Positions 1-7,551 of a stretch of 64,000 bases of DNA are shown here, piece by piece. A model generated the notes under the pieces. The model saw only the letters and a list, made by a program, of their open reading frames with translations. It made no database searches and had not been told where the DNA came from. Position 1 is the first letter of the stretch. Each line of letters opens with the position of its first letter. This DNA comes from Collimonas sp. OK412. GTDB taxonomy: Bacteria > Pseudomonadota > Gammaproteobacteria > Burkholderiales > Burkholderiaceae_D. The stretch spans positions 47,057-111,056 of the forward strand of contig NZ_FOLC01000017.1 in NCBI RefSeq assembly GCF_900112135.1. Direction: 5' to 3'. The translations under genes and the position numbers were made by a program.

Positions 1-2209
1 AATAGGCCTGCATGGCGGGATTATCGGCGGCGACCTGGAAGCGATAATGGCCGGCAGGCAAAGCCGCATAGCGTACTTCCGGCACGCTGGTCTTCGACCA
101 GTCAGGCTCCAGGCCTTGCATCCGGTAACGATAATTGAGGGTTTCGCGGCTCTGGTATGACAGCGCGGCCAGCTTGAAATTCAGCGGGCTCGATGCCCAT
201 GGCAGGCGGACAGGCTGATCCGGCGGAAGGATCTTATCGTCGCGCGTGACACTTTCCACCAGCACATTCAACTGCAACGGCGCGAACAGGGAGTCCGGCC
301 GCAAGATATGGGAAGCGCCGTTACTGGTTGCCACCCACATCGAACCGTCGCCATCCTCATAAAAAGAGTTCATGCTGGTATCGTTCCAGACCAGGCCGCT
401 GTCCTGGTTGAAAAACCGCCATTGCTTGCGATTCCATACGCCGATTCCCGCACCAGTCGCGACCCATAACCAGCCGCGACTATCTTCAAACAGCGCTAGC
501 ACCGTTTGATCCTGCATCAACGACGGTGTGACGTCGCTGATGCCCTGCGTCTCGCCCTGTTCGGCAGCATGCCAGATCCCCCCGAGTTCCCCTCCCAGCC
601 ACAGTGTTCCATCATGGGCGCAAGCAAGGATATTAGATTGAAAGGCCTGTGCTGCCGGCTTGAATCGCGGCTTGCGCCAACCTGCGCCGTCAAAACGCAA
701 CAACCCTTTATCTGTGAGAAACCACAGCACTCCCGTAGGGCTTTGGCATCCTTGGAATACATTGATGCTCTCAATCGACGGGAATGCCGTGACCTTGAGC
801 GGAACCGGATTGGACTCGGGATGCCTGATGCGGTAAATGCCCCGCTCGGTGGCAATCCAGAGTTGCCCTGACAAATCGAAAAACAAGACGCGAATGCGTG
901 GCAGTTTTGCGACCATGACGTCCGCTTCCGCGCCGCGGCCGCGCTGCACCAGAAAGCCCGACGGCGAGCCTGCCCAGATATTGCCGTTGGCGTCTTCAGC
1001 CATATTGCTCCACTGGTACGAACTGCCGCCATAGGTTGCCGGCACAACGGAAAAGTATCCGGTTTTCTGCAATATCGCGGAACCGGAACGGGTGCCGACA
1101 TGCAGCAGATTTTCCCGGTCGCGCATGAAGGACAACACAACGCTGCTGGGCAAGCCTTGCCTGGGCGTCCAGTTCTCCCAATTCGGATAACCTATCCAAT
1201 GAATCAGGCCATGTCCCAGCGAGCCAAGCCAGACGCCGCCATCGCGGTCAACCAGGGCAGAGTTGATGCCGCCGCCGACGGTCAGTCCGTTGGCCTCGCC
1301 AAAGGATTCCCAGTGCTTGCCATTCCATCGGATGACGCCTTGATCGTTTCTGCTGAATACCCGGCCGCCGGCATCCGTCATCAGGAAAGGAACCGCATTT
1401 GCCTTTTTCTGCTCAGCCTGCCGGGGGGAGCGATCCTGGAACACATGGCCGCCCGCCGGCAATACAAGTATGTGGTGCTCGCCGCGCACCCAGAGTGTCT
1501 GTTGCCTGTCATGCATAATCGCGCGCCAGCTTTCAGCGGGCAAACCACTCTCTTTCCCCAGTACTTCCAGTTTCCCTTGATGGTAATGGCACAACGCTCG
1601 CCCGCACCCCATCCACAGCTCTTCCCGCGGGCCGACATGAATGCTGAAAAGCGTGCGCATTTCAGGATGATGCGCCAGTTGCGCCGCGTCGAAAAATTCC
1701 TGCGCCTGCCAGGATTTCCCATGATCCGCTGTTTTCAGCAGCCACAATCGATCCTGGCTTATCGCCAGCAGGCGATTCGGCCCAAGTGCGGCAAAATTCT
1801 GTCCCTCATAAAAACTGAATTTGGCATTCTGGAATTGCATCGGCACCATGCGCTGCCCCTGCCAGCGATACAAGCCTTCGCGGGTGCCAGCCCACAATCG
1901 ACCACTGCTATCGACATGCAGTGCCGTTACGTGCGGACTGAGGCTGGGACCGGAGTTGGGGCCAGGAACGCCGTGGCTCAACTCAAAGCGCTGAAAGCGC
2001 GCGCCATCGTAACGGAACAGGCCGTTTTGAGTGCCGATCCAGAGATAGCCTCCCGGCTCCTGCGCCAGCGCCGAAATGGCCATATTCCCCAGGCCATCCG
2101 TCTGACCGTAATAGCGCAACGGCAGTTGCTGGCAAAGTACCTGCAGCGGCATGCAAACCAGCCACAGCGGCACAATCAATCGATAACGCCAGCGCAAGAT
2201 CAACGGCAT
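1..2209 (-). CDS. Propeller-type sensor histidine kinase, 3' end missing (window edge)
   Basis: The frame is open from an ATG at 2209 to the left edge, about 736 codons. It aligns along its length with the complete kinase at 7552-10536: signal/anchor, then QQLPLRYY near residue 28, propeller repeats of the type GNGLFRYDG, and a Y_Y_Y-like segment where the window ends. The transmembrane segment and kinase domain would lie outside the window. By analogy with ligand-binding two-component sensors, the periplasmic propeller would sense a polymer-derived ligand; this is inference. The adjacent GH28 enzyme and TonB receptor suggest a pectin fragment. No frameshift was seen. The long + strand frame over 1100-2215 is its antisense shadow. 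Confidence 0.88.
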   Translation of the reverse strand, partial: MPLILRWRYRLIVPLWLVCMPLQVLCQQLPLRYYGQTDGLGNMAISALAQEPGGYLWIGTQNGLFRYDGARFQRFELSHGVPGPNSGPSLSPHVTALHVDSSGRLWAGTREGLYRWQGQRMVPMQFQNAKFSFYEGQNFAALGPNRLLAISQDRLWLLKTADHGKSWQAQEFFDAAQLAHHPEMRTLFSIHVGPREELWMGCGRALCHYHQGKLEVLGKESGLPAESWRAIMHDRQQTLWVRGEHHILVLPAGGHVFQDRSPRQAEQKKANAVPFLMTDAGGRVFSRNDQGVIRWNGKHWESFGEANGLTVGGGINSALVDRDGGVWLGSLGHGLIHWIGYPNWENWTPRQGLPSSVVLSFMRDRENLLHVGTRSGSAILQKTGYFSVVPATYGGSSYQWSNMAEDANGNIWAGSPSGFLVQRGRGAEADVMVAKLPRIRVLFFDLSGQLWIATERGIYRIRHPESNPVPLKVTAFPSIESINVFQGCQSPTGVLWFLTDKGLLRFDGAGWRKPRFKPAAQAFQSNILACAHDGTLWLGGELGGIWHAAEQGETQGISDVTPSLMQDQTVLALFEDSRGWLWVATGAGIGVWNRKQWRFFNQDSGLVWNDTSMNSFYEDGDGSMWVATSNGASHILRPDSLFAPLQLNVLVESVTRDDKILPPDQPVRLPWASSPLNFKLAALSYQSRETLNYRYRMQGLEPDWSKTSVPEVRYAALPAGHYRFQVAADNPAMQAY

Positions 2210-2345
2210 TCCTGATCCAATCGCTATTATTTTTATAGTTGGATGAATGAGTTTCCTCAGAAAAAACACTTTAATTCATGCCAAGCCGATATCTACAGCT
2301 CCTGAGCGACAGCGATAGTCCCCGGTTTGACTGGCAGGCAGCTTC

Positions 2346-2612
2346 TCATGCCAAGCCCTTCGAAGAAAGATCATTCGATTGCAAGAAACTCTTCAATTCA
2401 GCAATCGATAAATCGCAGGTTTCATGCATGGTGATCAAAAGGGAGGCGGCAACCGACACCCGGCCATGGCGAATCTTGCTGATGACCGGCGGCCGCACTT
2501 TAAGGCAGCGGGAAAGCGCGGCGTCGTTCTTGAGCCCGAGTTTGGCAGTGACCGCATCCAACAATCTGTTTGCGTTATTTATATATTCTTCTGTGCTGTC
2601 TTTACGTTTCAT
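2346..2612 (-). CDS. Small XRE-like helix-turn-helix protein
   Basis: 88 aa. The segment from about residue 18 to 65 (DAALSRCLKVRPPVISKIRH) reads as a Cro/C1-type HTH, with the recognition helix around PPVISKIRHGR. The ATG at 2612 is preceded by GAAGG six bases upstream, so it is preferred over the TTG two codons earlier. It lies upstream of the truncated kinase on the same strand, 136 bp apart, and divergent from the polygalacturonase gene. It may bind DNA and regulate this locus, but there is no direct evidence for its targets. Confidence 0.7.
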   Translation of the reverse strand: MKRKDSTEEYINNANRLLDAVTAKLGLKNDAALSRCLKVRPPVISKIRHGRVSVAASLLITMHETCDLSIAELKSFLQSNDLSSKGLA

Positions 2613-2885
2613 TTGCAACCTTCGAGTGTTGAGATAAAAGTCCGGTTATGTGAATCCTTGGAAGAATTCACATATTTCCAATTAGAAATTTTAATCAACA
2701 TCAAAGACTTGAGTCATCGGGAAATCGTGATTTCCGTGTAGGCAAGAAAGAAGCTGGCATAAGAAATTCCTTACCCAAGCACGCATGCGCAATGTATCCG
2801 TTATCGACCTCGCGGCGCATTTTGGCAGGCATCGTCAGACCGTTGCTCCGCGCAAGATCATTCAACGGATACCCATCAATGAAAA

Positions 2886-2921
2886 TAAGGTAATTCCTGT
2901 TTTTATGTAAGGATTTCCTTG
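2886..2921. promoter_or_regulatory. Tandem inverted-repeat motif, copy 1
   Basis: Two inverted repeats of the form AAGG-N-CCT (AAGGTAATTCCT and AAGGATTTCCTT) lie about two helical turns apart, joined by GTTTTTATGT. The same arrangement, with compensating changes that keep the second palindrome perfect (AGGGATTTCCCT), is present at 10722-10758 upstream of the second kinase. It is a probable binding site for a dimeric regulator. Confidence 0.5.
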
Positions 2922-3089
2922 TTTCTTGATTCGAGAAATCAATGGTTATTTTCGATATTTTTGCAGGTAGAATAATTTACGGAAAGAAACAACTTTTCTC
3001 GCAAGATGCTGCAGCCGGATGCCATCCTTGACGAGCCGACGAGAGTTCTGTCGGCCACCAAGGACTTGAATATGCCATCGGCATTTCCG

Positions 3090-3120
3090 CAGGATGGCCC
3101 CTGGTGCAGGGGCCATCCTG
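3090..3120. promoter_or_regulatory. 12-bp perfect stem in polygalacturonase leader
   Basis: CAGGATGGCCCC at 3090-3101 pairs perfectly with GGGGCCATCCTG at 3109-3120 across a 7-base loop. It ends 70 bp before the start codon at 3191. No T-run follows directly, so it may be a leader RNA structure, a weak terminator or an operator. Confidence 0.5.
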
Positions 3121-3190
3121 ATACATCTTCTTATTCCAGCCATTCCAGGCCTGCAGTATCAAAATCCAATTCCTTTTACATGGAGCATGT

Positions 3191-4777
3191 ATGTTGTTGA
3201 GCCCGATCAGATGTTTCGCAATACTGGCTGTCGCTGGATTGGCCAATGCGCATGCCGCCGGCGCGCCCGTCAGTACGCAATGGGGGCAAGTCTCCGAGCC
3301 TGCACTTCCCGCCACTGTCTGCAGCACGCTGGCAGCTACGCTGACACCGGTCAACGGTTCGGTCGATTCGCTGGACGGCGACCCGTCCCGCTCGCAGCCC
3401 GATACGTCGCTTATCCAGGATAAAATCAACGCTTGCCCGGCCGGGCAGGCGGTCAGGCTGGTTGCAGGTTCCGCAGGACAAACTGCATTCCTGAGTGGTC
3501 CATTAAATCTTAAGTCCGGCGTCACGCTATGGGTCGATACCGGCGTCACGCTTTTTGCCTCGCGCAACCCGAAGGACTACGACAACGGCGTCGGCACCTG
3601 CGGCACGGCCACTAAATCCAGCATCAAATCGTGCAAGCCGCTGATCCTGGCGGATAAGACGGCCCAAAGTGGCGTCGTAGGCGGCGGCATCATCGACGGC
3701 CGCGGCGGCAGCGTAGTGACCAGCGGGGCAAACGCCAACATGCGTACATGGTGGGATGTAGCCTGGCAAAACCGCACTTCCGGCCTGAACCAGCAGAATC
3801 CGCGCATACTGCAGATCCAGAACGGCAGTAACTTTACGCTGCATGGCATCACGCTGCAGAACTCCCCCAACTTCCATATCTGGGCCTATGGCGTGACAGG
3901 ATTGACAGCCTGGGGCATCAAGATACTGACGCCGAGCCTGGCCTACAGCAGGAACGGCTATGCGTGCCCTGCCGGCACGACGCCGGATGCCGTCACGCCT
4001 GCCACCTGCTTCACGCCGGACACGGCTGTGAACACAGACGGTTTCGACACAGGCTACTCCAGCAAGGTGCTGCTCGCTTACTCCTACATCAGCGTGGGTG
4101 ACGACCATGTGGCAATCAAGTCGAGCTCCGGCGCAGGAGCCCACAATCACACCTACGCGCATAACCACTTCTATTACGGACACGCGCTGTCCATCGGCAG
4201 CGAAACCAATGCAGGTGTGAGCGACATCGCGGTTACCGATCTGTCGATCGACGGCTTCAACAGCGGCACCAGCGGCGGTCTGCGCATCAAGTCGGACCAG
4301 TCGCGGGGGGGTGCAGTCGCAAACGTGAGCTATAGCCAGATCTGCGTGCGCAATGTCAGCCAGCCGCTCACCTTTGATCCGTTCTATAGCAACTCGAAAG
4401 GATCCTTGTACCCGAGCTTCACCAACATCGCGGTCCGGAAATTTCATGACCTGGGAAGCAGCAAGTATGCGGGAGGCAGGCTGACCTTTTCCGGATACGC
4501 TATCAATGGCCAGAACAATCCGCTGACGATAACACTGGACAATGTGGTCTTCGACGGCACACAGCCGACGTTTACCGCTGCCCACAACGGCGGACCGGTC
4601 ACCCCCGCTGCCACCCACTTCACGCTAGGCCCGGGGCCGGTGAGTTTTGCATCGTCGATCATCACCTCCTCCGCCAACGGCGTGACCGTCAGCGGCACGC
4701 CGGGAAGCGGAAGCGCGCTGGATTGCAGCTCCGCATTCGTGCCATTCAAATCAGTCTTGCCAACGTCGCCGATCTGA
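3191..4777 (+). CDS. Secreted polygalacturonase (glycoside hydrolase family 28)
   Basis: 528 aa. A signal peptide covers residues 1-22 (ending NAHAA). The central region is a right-handed beta-helix with the GH28 signatures in order: NTDGFD near residue 280, GDDHVAIKS near 302, GHALSIGSE near 330 and LRIKSD near 362. These supply the catalytic aspartates and the substrate-binding His and Arg-x-Lys. The family hydrolyses alpha-1,4-galacturonosidic bonds in pectin. The ATG at 3191 has GGAG a few bases upstream. Flanking sensor kinases and a TonB receptor fit a pectin uptake locus. The gene is convergent with the receptor. Confidence 0.92.
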   Translation: MLLSPIRCFAILAVAGLANAHAAGAPVSTQWGQVSEPALPATVCSTLAATLTPVNGSVDSLDGDPSRSQPDTSLIQDKINACPAGQAVRLVAGSAGQTAFLSGPLNLKSGVTLWVDTGVTLFASRNPKDYDNGVGTCGTATKSSIKSCKPLILADKTAQSGVVGGGIIDGRGGSVVTSGANANMRTWWDVAWQNRTSGLNQQNPRILQIQNGSNFTLHGITLQNSPNFHIWAYGVTGLTAWGIKILTPSLAYSRNGYACPAGTTPDAVTPATCFTPDTAVNTDGFDTGYSSKVLLAYSYISVGDDHVAIKSSSGAGAHNHTYAHNHFYYGHALSIGSETNAGVSDIAVTDLSIDGFNSGTSGGLRIKSDQSRGGAVANVSYSQICVRNVSQPLTFDPFYSNSKGSLYPSFTNIAVRKFHDLGSSKYAGGRLTFSGYAINGQNNPLTITLDNVVFDGTQPTFTAAHNGGPVTPAATHFTLGPGPVSFASSIITSSANGVTVSGTPGSGSALDCSSAFVPFKSVLPTSPI

Positions 4778-4891
4778 CGCTGAAAGGGCGCTCTGAAAAC
4801 CCCCTCATTCCCGCGAGCGCGGAAGTGATGGGGGCGTCTTGACGTAATAGATTTTTTCGAGACGCACTGAAGTCTCTCGCAAGAAAATGCC

Positions 4892-4920
4892 AAGGGGCAG
4901 CTGATGCTGCCCCTTCTCTT
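4892..4920. terminator. Bidirectional rho-independent terminator
   Basis: AAGGGGCAGC (4892-4901) and GCTGCCCCTT (4906-4915) form a perfect 10-bp stem with a TGAT loop between convergent genes. T-rich tracts follow on both strands (TCTCTT on +, GGCATTTTCTT on -). Confidence 0.8.
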
Positions 4921-4965
4921 GGAATCTTACTTAACTGAAATAGGTTAACCGCGTTTCCAACCCCA

Positions 4966-7236
4966 TTAAAAGCGGGTAGTGAACTGCAGGCCGAAGATAC
5001 GCGGATTGGTGTCGTTGACGAAGCCTGTCAGGTTATTGAAATCGAGGCCGCCGATCAGCTGCACGCGATTGGTGATGTTACGGCCAAACAGTGCTAGTTC
5101 GTAACGCTCATGGTCCCACTTGTAACCGAGGCGCAGGCCGCCGGTCAGCAAAGGCTTGCCGACATATTCGGCGGAACGGTAGAGCGTGAAGTTGACTGCG
5201 CTGCGATATACCCAATCGGTATAGGCGAAAAATTCACCATTCTTGTATGGCAATCCGTAACGCAAAGTGAAGTTGGCGGCCCAGCGCGGCGCTTGCGGCA
5301 GAGGATTGCCGTCGATGCGCACCAAGGTGGCGCCGGCGGCATTCACGAAGGTCGGGTTCTGTATGGTACAGGCCGCACATGCGCCGACGGCAAGGTCCTT
5401 ATCTTCGATCTTGGTGAAGTTATAGCTGCCGCCGAGCGTCATCAGCAAATTCTCCGTAAGGTAGGTTTCGAGGTCGAGTTCCGCCCCCCGTCCCACGCTC
5501 TTCTTGGCATTGAGAAGAATGGTCGAATTGGAGGTGCCGCCGACGGCGCTCAGCTGCTGGTTCTTGACGTCGTAATTGTAGATGTCGAAATTAAGGCGCG
5601 CGCGCCGGTCAAACAGGTCGGACTTGAATCCGACTTCATACGACGTGACCGTTTCCGGATTGGCGACCGACATCGGATTGAAGGACCCGGCCGGCTGGAT
5701 GGTCGCGCCGCGGAAACCGGTGGCGATACGGGAATAGAGATTGCTTGTGTCGCTCAGCTTGTAGACACCGCTCAAGTCCCAGTTGATTTTCGAAACGCTG
5801 GTCGACGCACTCAGCCCGTTCGATTTGTCAAGGTCGGAGCTGCCGTCAGGCTTGTTGACGGCAGCCGTCTCCAGATCCTTCTTGTCGTGGGTATAGCGCA
5901 AGCCCGCGCGCAGGTCGATGCGATCGCTCAATGCATAGTTGAGCGAACCGAACACCGCCAAGGCATCGTTTTTCTGCTGCGACTTGACGTCGCCGGTCAG
6001 CACGCCATTGGCCAGAGAGTTGTAGCTGTAGCTGTCGACATTGTATTTCTCGTCGAAGAAAAAAAGGCCGGTCTGCCAGCTTAGCTTCTGCTTGCGGTCC
6101 GACTCCAAACGGAATTCCTGAGTGAACTGATGATGGCCAGACGTACCGTCGGCAGATTCGACCGGAAAAGGAATCACGCCCGGACCGGACGGCGGTGCGA
6201 ATACCGCGCCATAACCGCCATCGACGTCGCCGCGGCTGAACATGCGCACGGTCTCGTAGCCGGTGGTCGAATGCAAGGTGTAATCCCCCAATTGCCATCG
6301 CAGGCGCAAGCTGCCGCCGTAATTATCGAGATGCTGGCCGTTCTGGCCATCCGTCGCGATATTGTTTTTGTCGAAGCCGGGAATCAGGTTATCCGTGCCC
6401 TTCTGAATGATATTTGCGCGGAACAACGATGCGCTGCCGTTCATCGTGCGCTCATGCAGATTGGCCAGGGCGCTGAAATCGGCATTGGGCTTGTAGAGCA
6501 GCTGCAGCCTGGCCGCGTTGTCATTGTAGCCGCCATATTGATCGGCTTTTCCGGTATGGGAATTGCCGATCCAGTCGTCGCGATGCTGGTCTAGCACGGA
6601 AATGCGCGCCGCCAGCTCGCCGTTGATGGGCAGGTTGACGGCGGCCTCCAGATTGGCCGTGTTATAGGTGGCATCGGAGACGCTGACATATCCCTCCTGC
6701 TTGAAAGACGGCTTGACCGAATCGAACTTGACCACGCCGGCCGGCGTGTTGCGCCCGAACAGCGAGCCCTGCGGGCCGCGCAGCACTTCAATGCGATCCA
6801 GGTCGAACGCCGGAAAACCTTTAAGTACAGGGCTTTCAAGAACGATGTCGTCATACACCAGCGACACCGGCTGCGAAGCATTCTGATGGAAATCGACGTT
6901 GCCGTAGCCACGAATATAAAACCGCGGAAATGCTCTGCCCAGAGAGGATTCGACATTCAGGCTCGGCACCCGGCCAGCCAGCATCTGCATATCCTGACCG
7001 CCGGAATTGAGCACATTGAGCATGTCATCGCTGATGATCGACGCCGACACAGGGACATTCTTGATGTTTTCCTCGCGGCGCTCGGCGGTGACGGTCATCG
7101 ACTGCAATTGTCCCGCAGCGGGCGCCTGATCGGGCGCCGCCGGATTGGCCTGGGCATAGACGTCGATGCCTGGTGCGAACAGCCCTGCCACCAGGCTGAA
7201 TTTGACGGAAAAGCGCTTTGCTGCAAGTTCTCGCAT
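4966..7236 (-). CDS. TonB-dependent outer-membrane receptor, probable pectin-fragment uptake
   Basis: 756 aa. Signal region about 1-30, then a TonB-box-like SMTVTAERR near residue 47, a plug domain with IEVLRGPQGSLFGRNTPAG near 150, and a beta-barrel ending in the typical aromatic terminus FTTRF. Receptors of this family import scarce or large ligands across the outer membrane using TonB/ExbBD energy. Its position next to the secreted polygalacturonase suggests oligogalacturonides as ligand (inference); iron siderophores cannot be excluded from sequence alone. No tonB/exb genes adjoin it; the nearest set is at 31.9-36.3 kb. Confidence 0.85.
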   Translation of the reverse strand: MRELAAKRFSVKFSLVAGLFAPGIDVYAQANPAAPDQAPAAGQLQSMTVTAERREENIKNVPVSASIISDDMLNVLNSGGQDMQMLAGRVPSLNVESSLGRAFPRFYIRGYGNVDFHQNASQPVSLVYDDIVLESPVLKGFPAFDLDRIEVLRGPQGSLFGRNTPAGVVKFDSVKPSFKQEGYVSVSDATYNTANLEAAVNLPINGELAARISVLDQHRDDWIGNSHTGKADQYGGYNDNAARLQLLYKPNADFSALANLHERTMNGSASLFRANIIQKGTDNLIPGFDKNNIATDGQNGQHLDNYGGSLRLRWQLGDYTLHSTTGYETVRMFSRGDVDGGYGAVFAPPSGPGVIPFPVESADGTSGHHQFTQEFRLESDRKQKLSWQTGLFFFDEKYNVDSYSYNSLANGVLTGDVKSQQKNDALAVFGSLNYALSDRIDLRAGLRYTHDKKDLETAAVNKPDGSSDLDKSNGLSASTSVSKINWDLSGVYKLSDTSNLYSRIATGFRGATIQPAGSFNPMSVANPETVTSYEVGFKSDLFDRRARLNFDIYNYDVKNQQLSAVGGTSNSTILLNAKKSVGRGAELDLETYLTENLLMTLGGSYNFTKIEDKDLAVGACAACTIQNPTFVNAAGATLVRIDGNPLPQAPRWAANFTLRYGLPYKNGEFFAYTDWVYRSAVNFTLYRSAEYVGKPLLTGGLRLGYKWDHERYELALFGRNITNRVQLIGGLDFNNLTGFVNDTNPRIFGLQFTTRF

Positions 7237-7551
7237 GATTGCTCCAGTTTCAGATCAAGGTTGTCCGGCCACCGCAGCATCAAACGGCTCCCGCGGTGGC
7301 AGCAACCCGTTCACATGCAAATTTCGCGCCATAGAGGTACGCACCAGATGAATGCATATAAAAATATCTTTTTATAAAAAATAAAATAACTTTATTCTAT
7401 AGATGTGAATTACGTTATTTCACAATGCCTATTGGTACGTACCAATAATTGCACAAAACACTATTTACATAACGTGCTTCAACAGAAGATTTGGATGATG
7501 CACCATGAAACCTCATGCACCACGACGATGCATGCAGACTCGGGCCGGCAT
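7237..7551. other. Upstream region of the TonB receptor
   Basis: A 315-bp gap with no gene. It has a very AT-rich stretch (7355-7405) likely to hold the receptor promoter, and the operator-like palindrome at 7431-7446. Confidence 0.6.
7431..7446. promoter_or_regulatory. Palindromic operator ATTGGTACGTACCAAT
   Basis: A perfect 16-bp palindrome about 195 bp upstream of the receptor start. Its core TGGTACGTACCA is identical to the one overlapping the gntR promoter at 42284-42295 and resembles the two sites before the nucleoside operon. It is likely bound by a GntR-family regulator. Hexuronate regulators of the same family also recognise TTGG-type palindromes, so the cognate protein is not certain. 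Confidence 0.6.

Larger units (their letters stand above)
2613..3190. other. Divergent regulatory region between HTH gene and polygalacturonase
   Basis: This 578-bp AT-richer gap has no convincing gene. It contains several palindromes: GGAAATC-GT-GATTTCC at 2720-2735, a pair of AGG-N-CCT inverted repeats at about 2886-2921, and a GC-rich 12-bp stem at 3090-3120. Promoters for the HTH gene and for the polygalacturonase must lie here, but no clear -35/-10 pair was assigned. Confidence 0.6.

Noticed and set aside
1100..2215. 371-codon open frame on the + strand
   Set aside because: Antisense to the truncated sensor kinase, which aligns along its length with its paralogue; no translation signals.
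3527..4618. 363-codon frame on the - strand
   Set aside because: Lies wholly within the polygalacturonase gene, whose catalytic motifs fix the coding strand.
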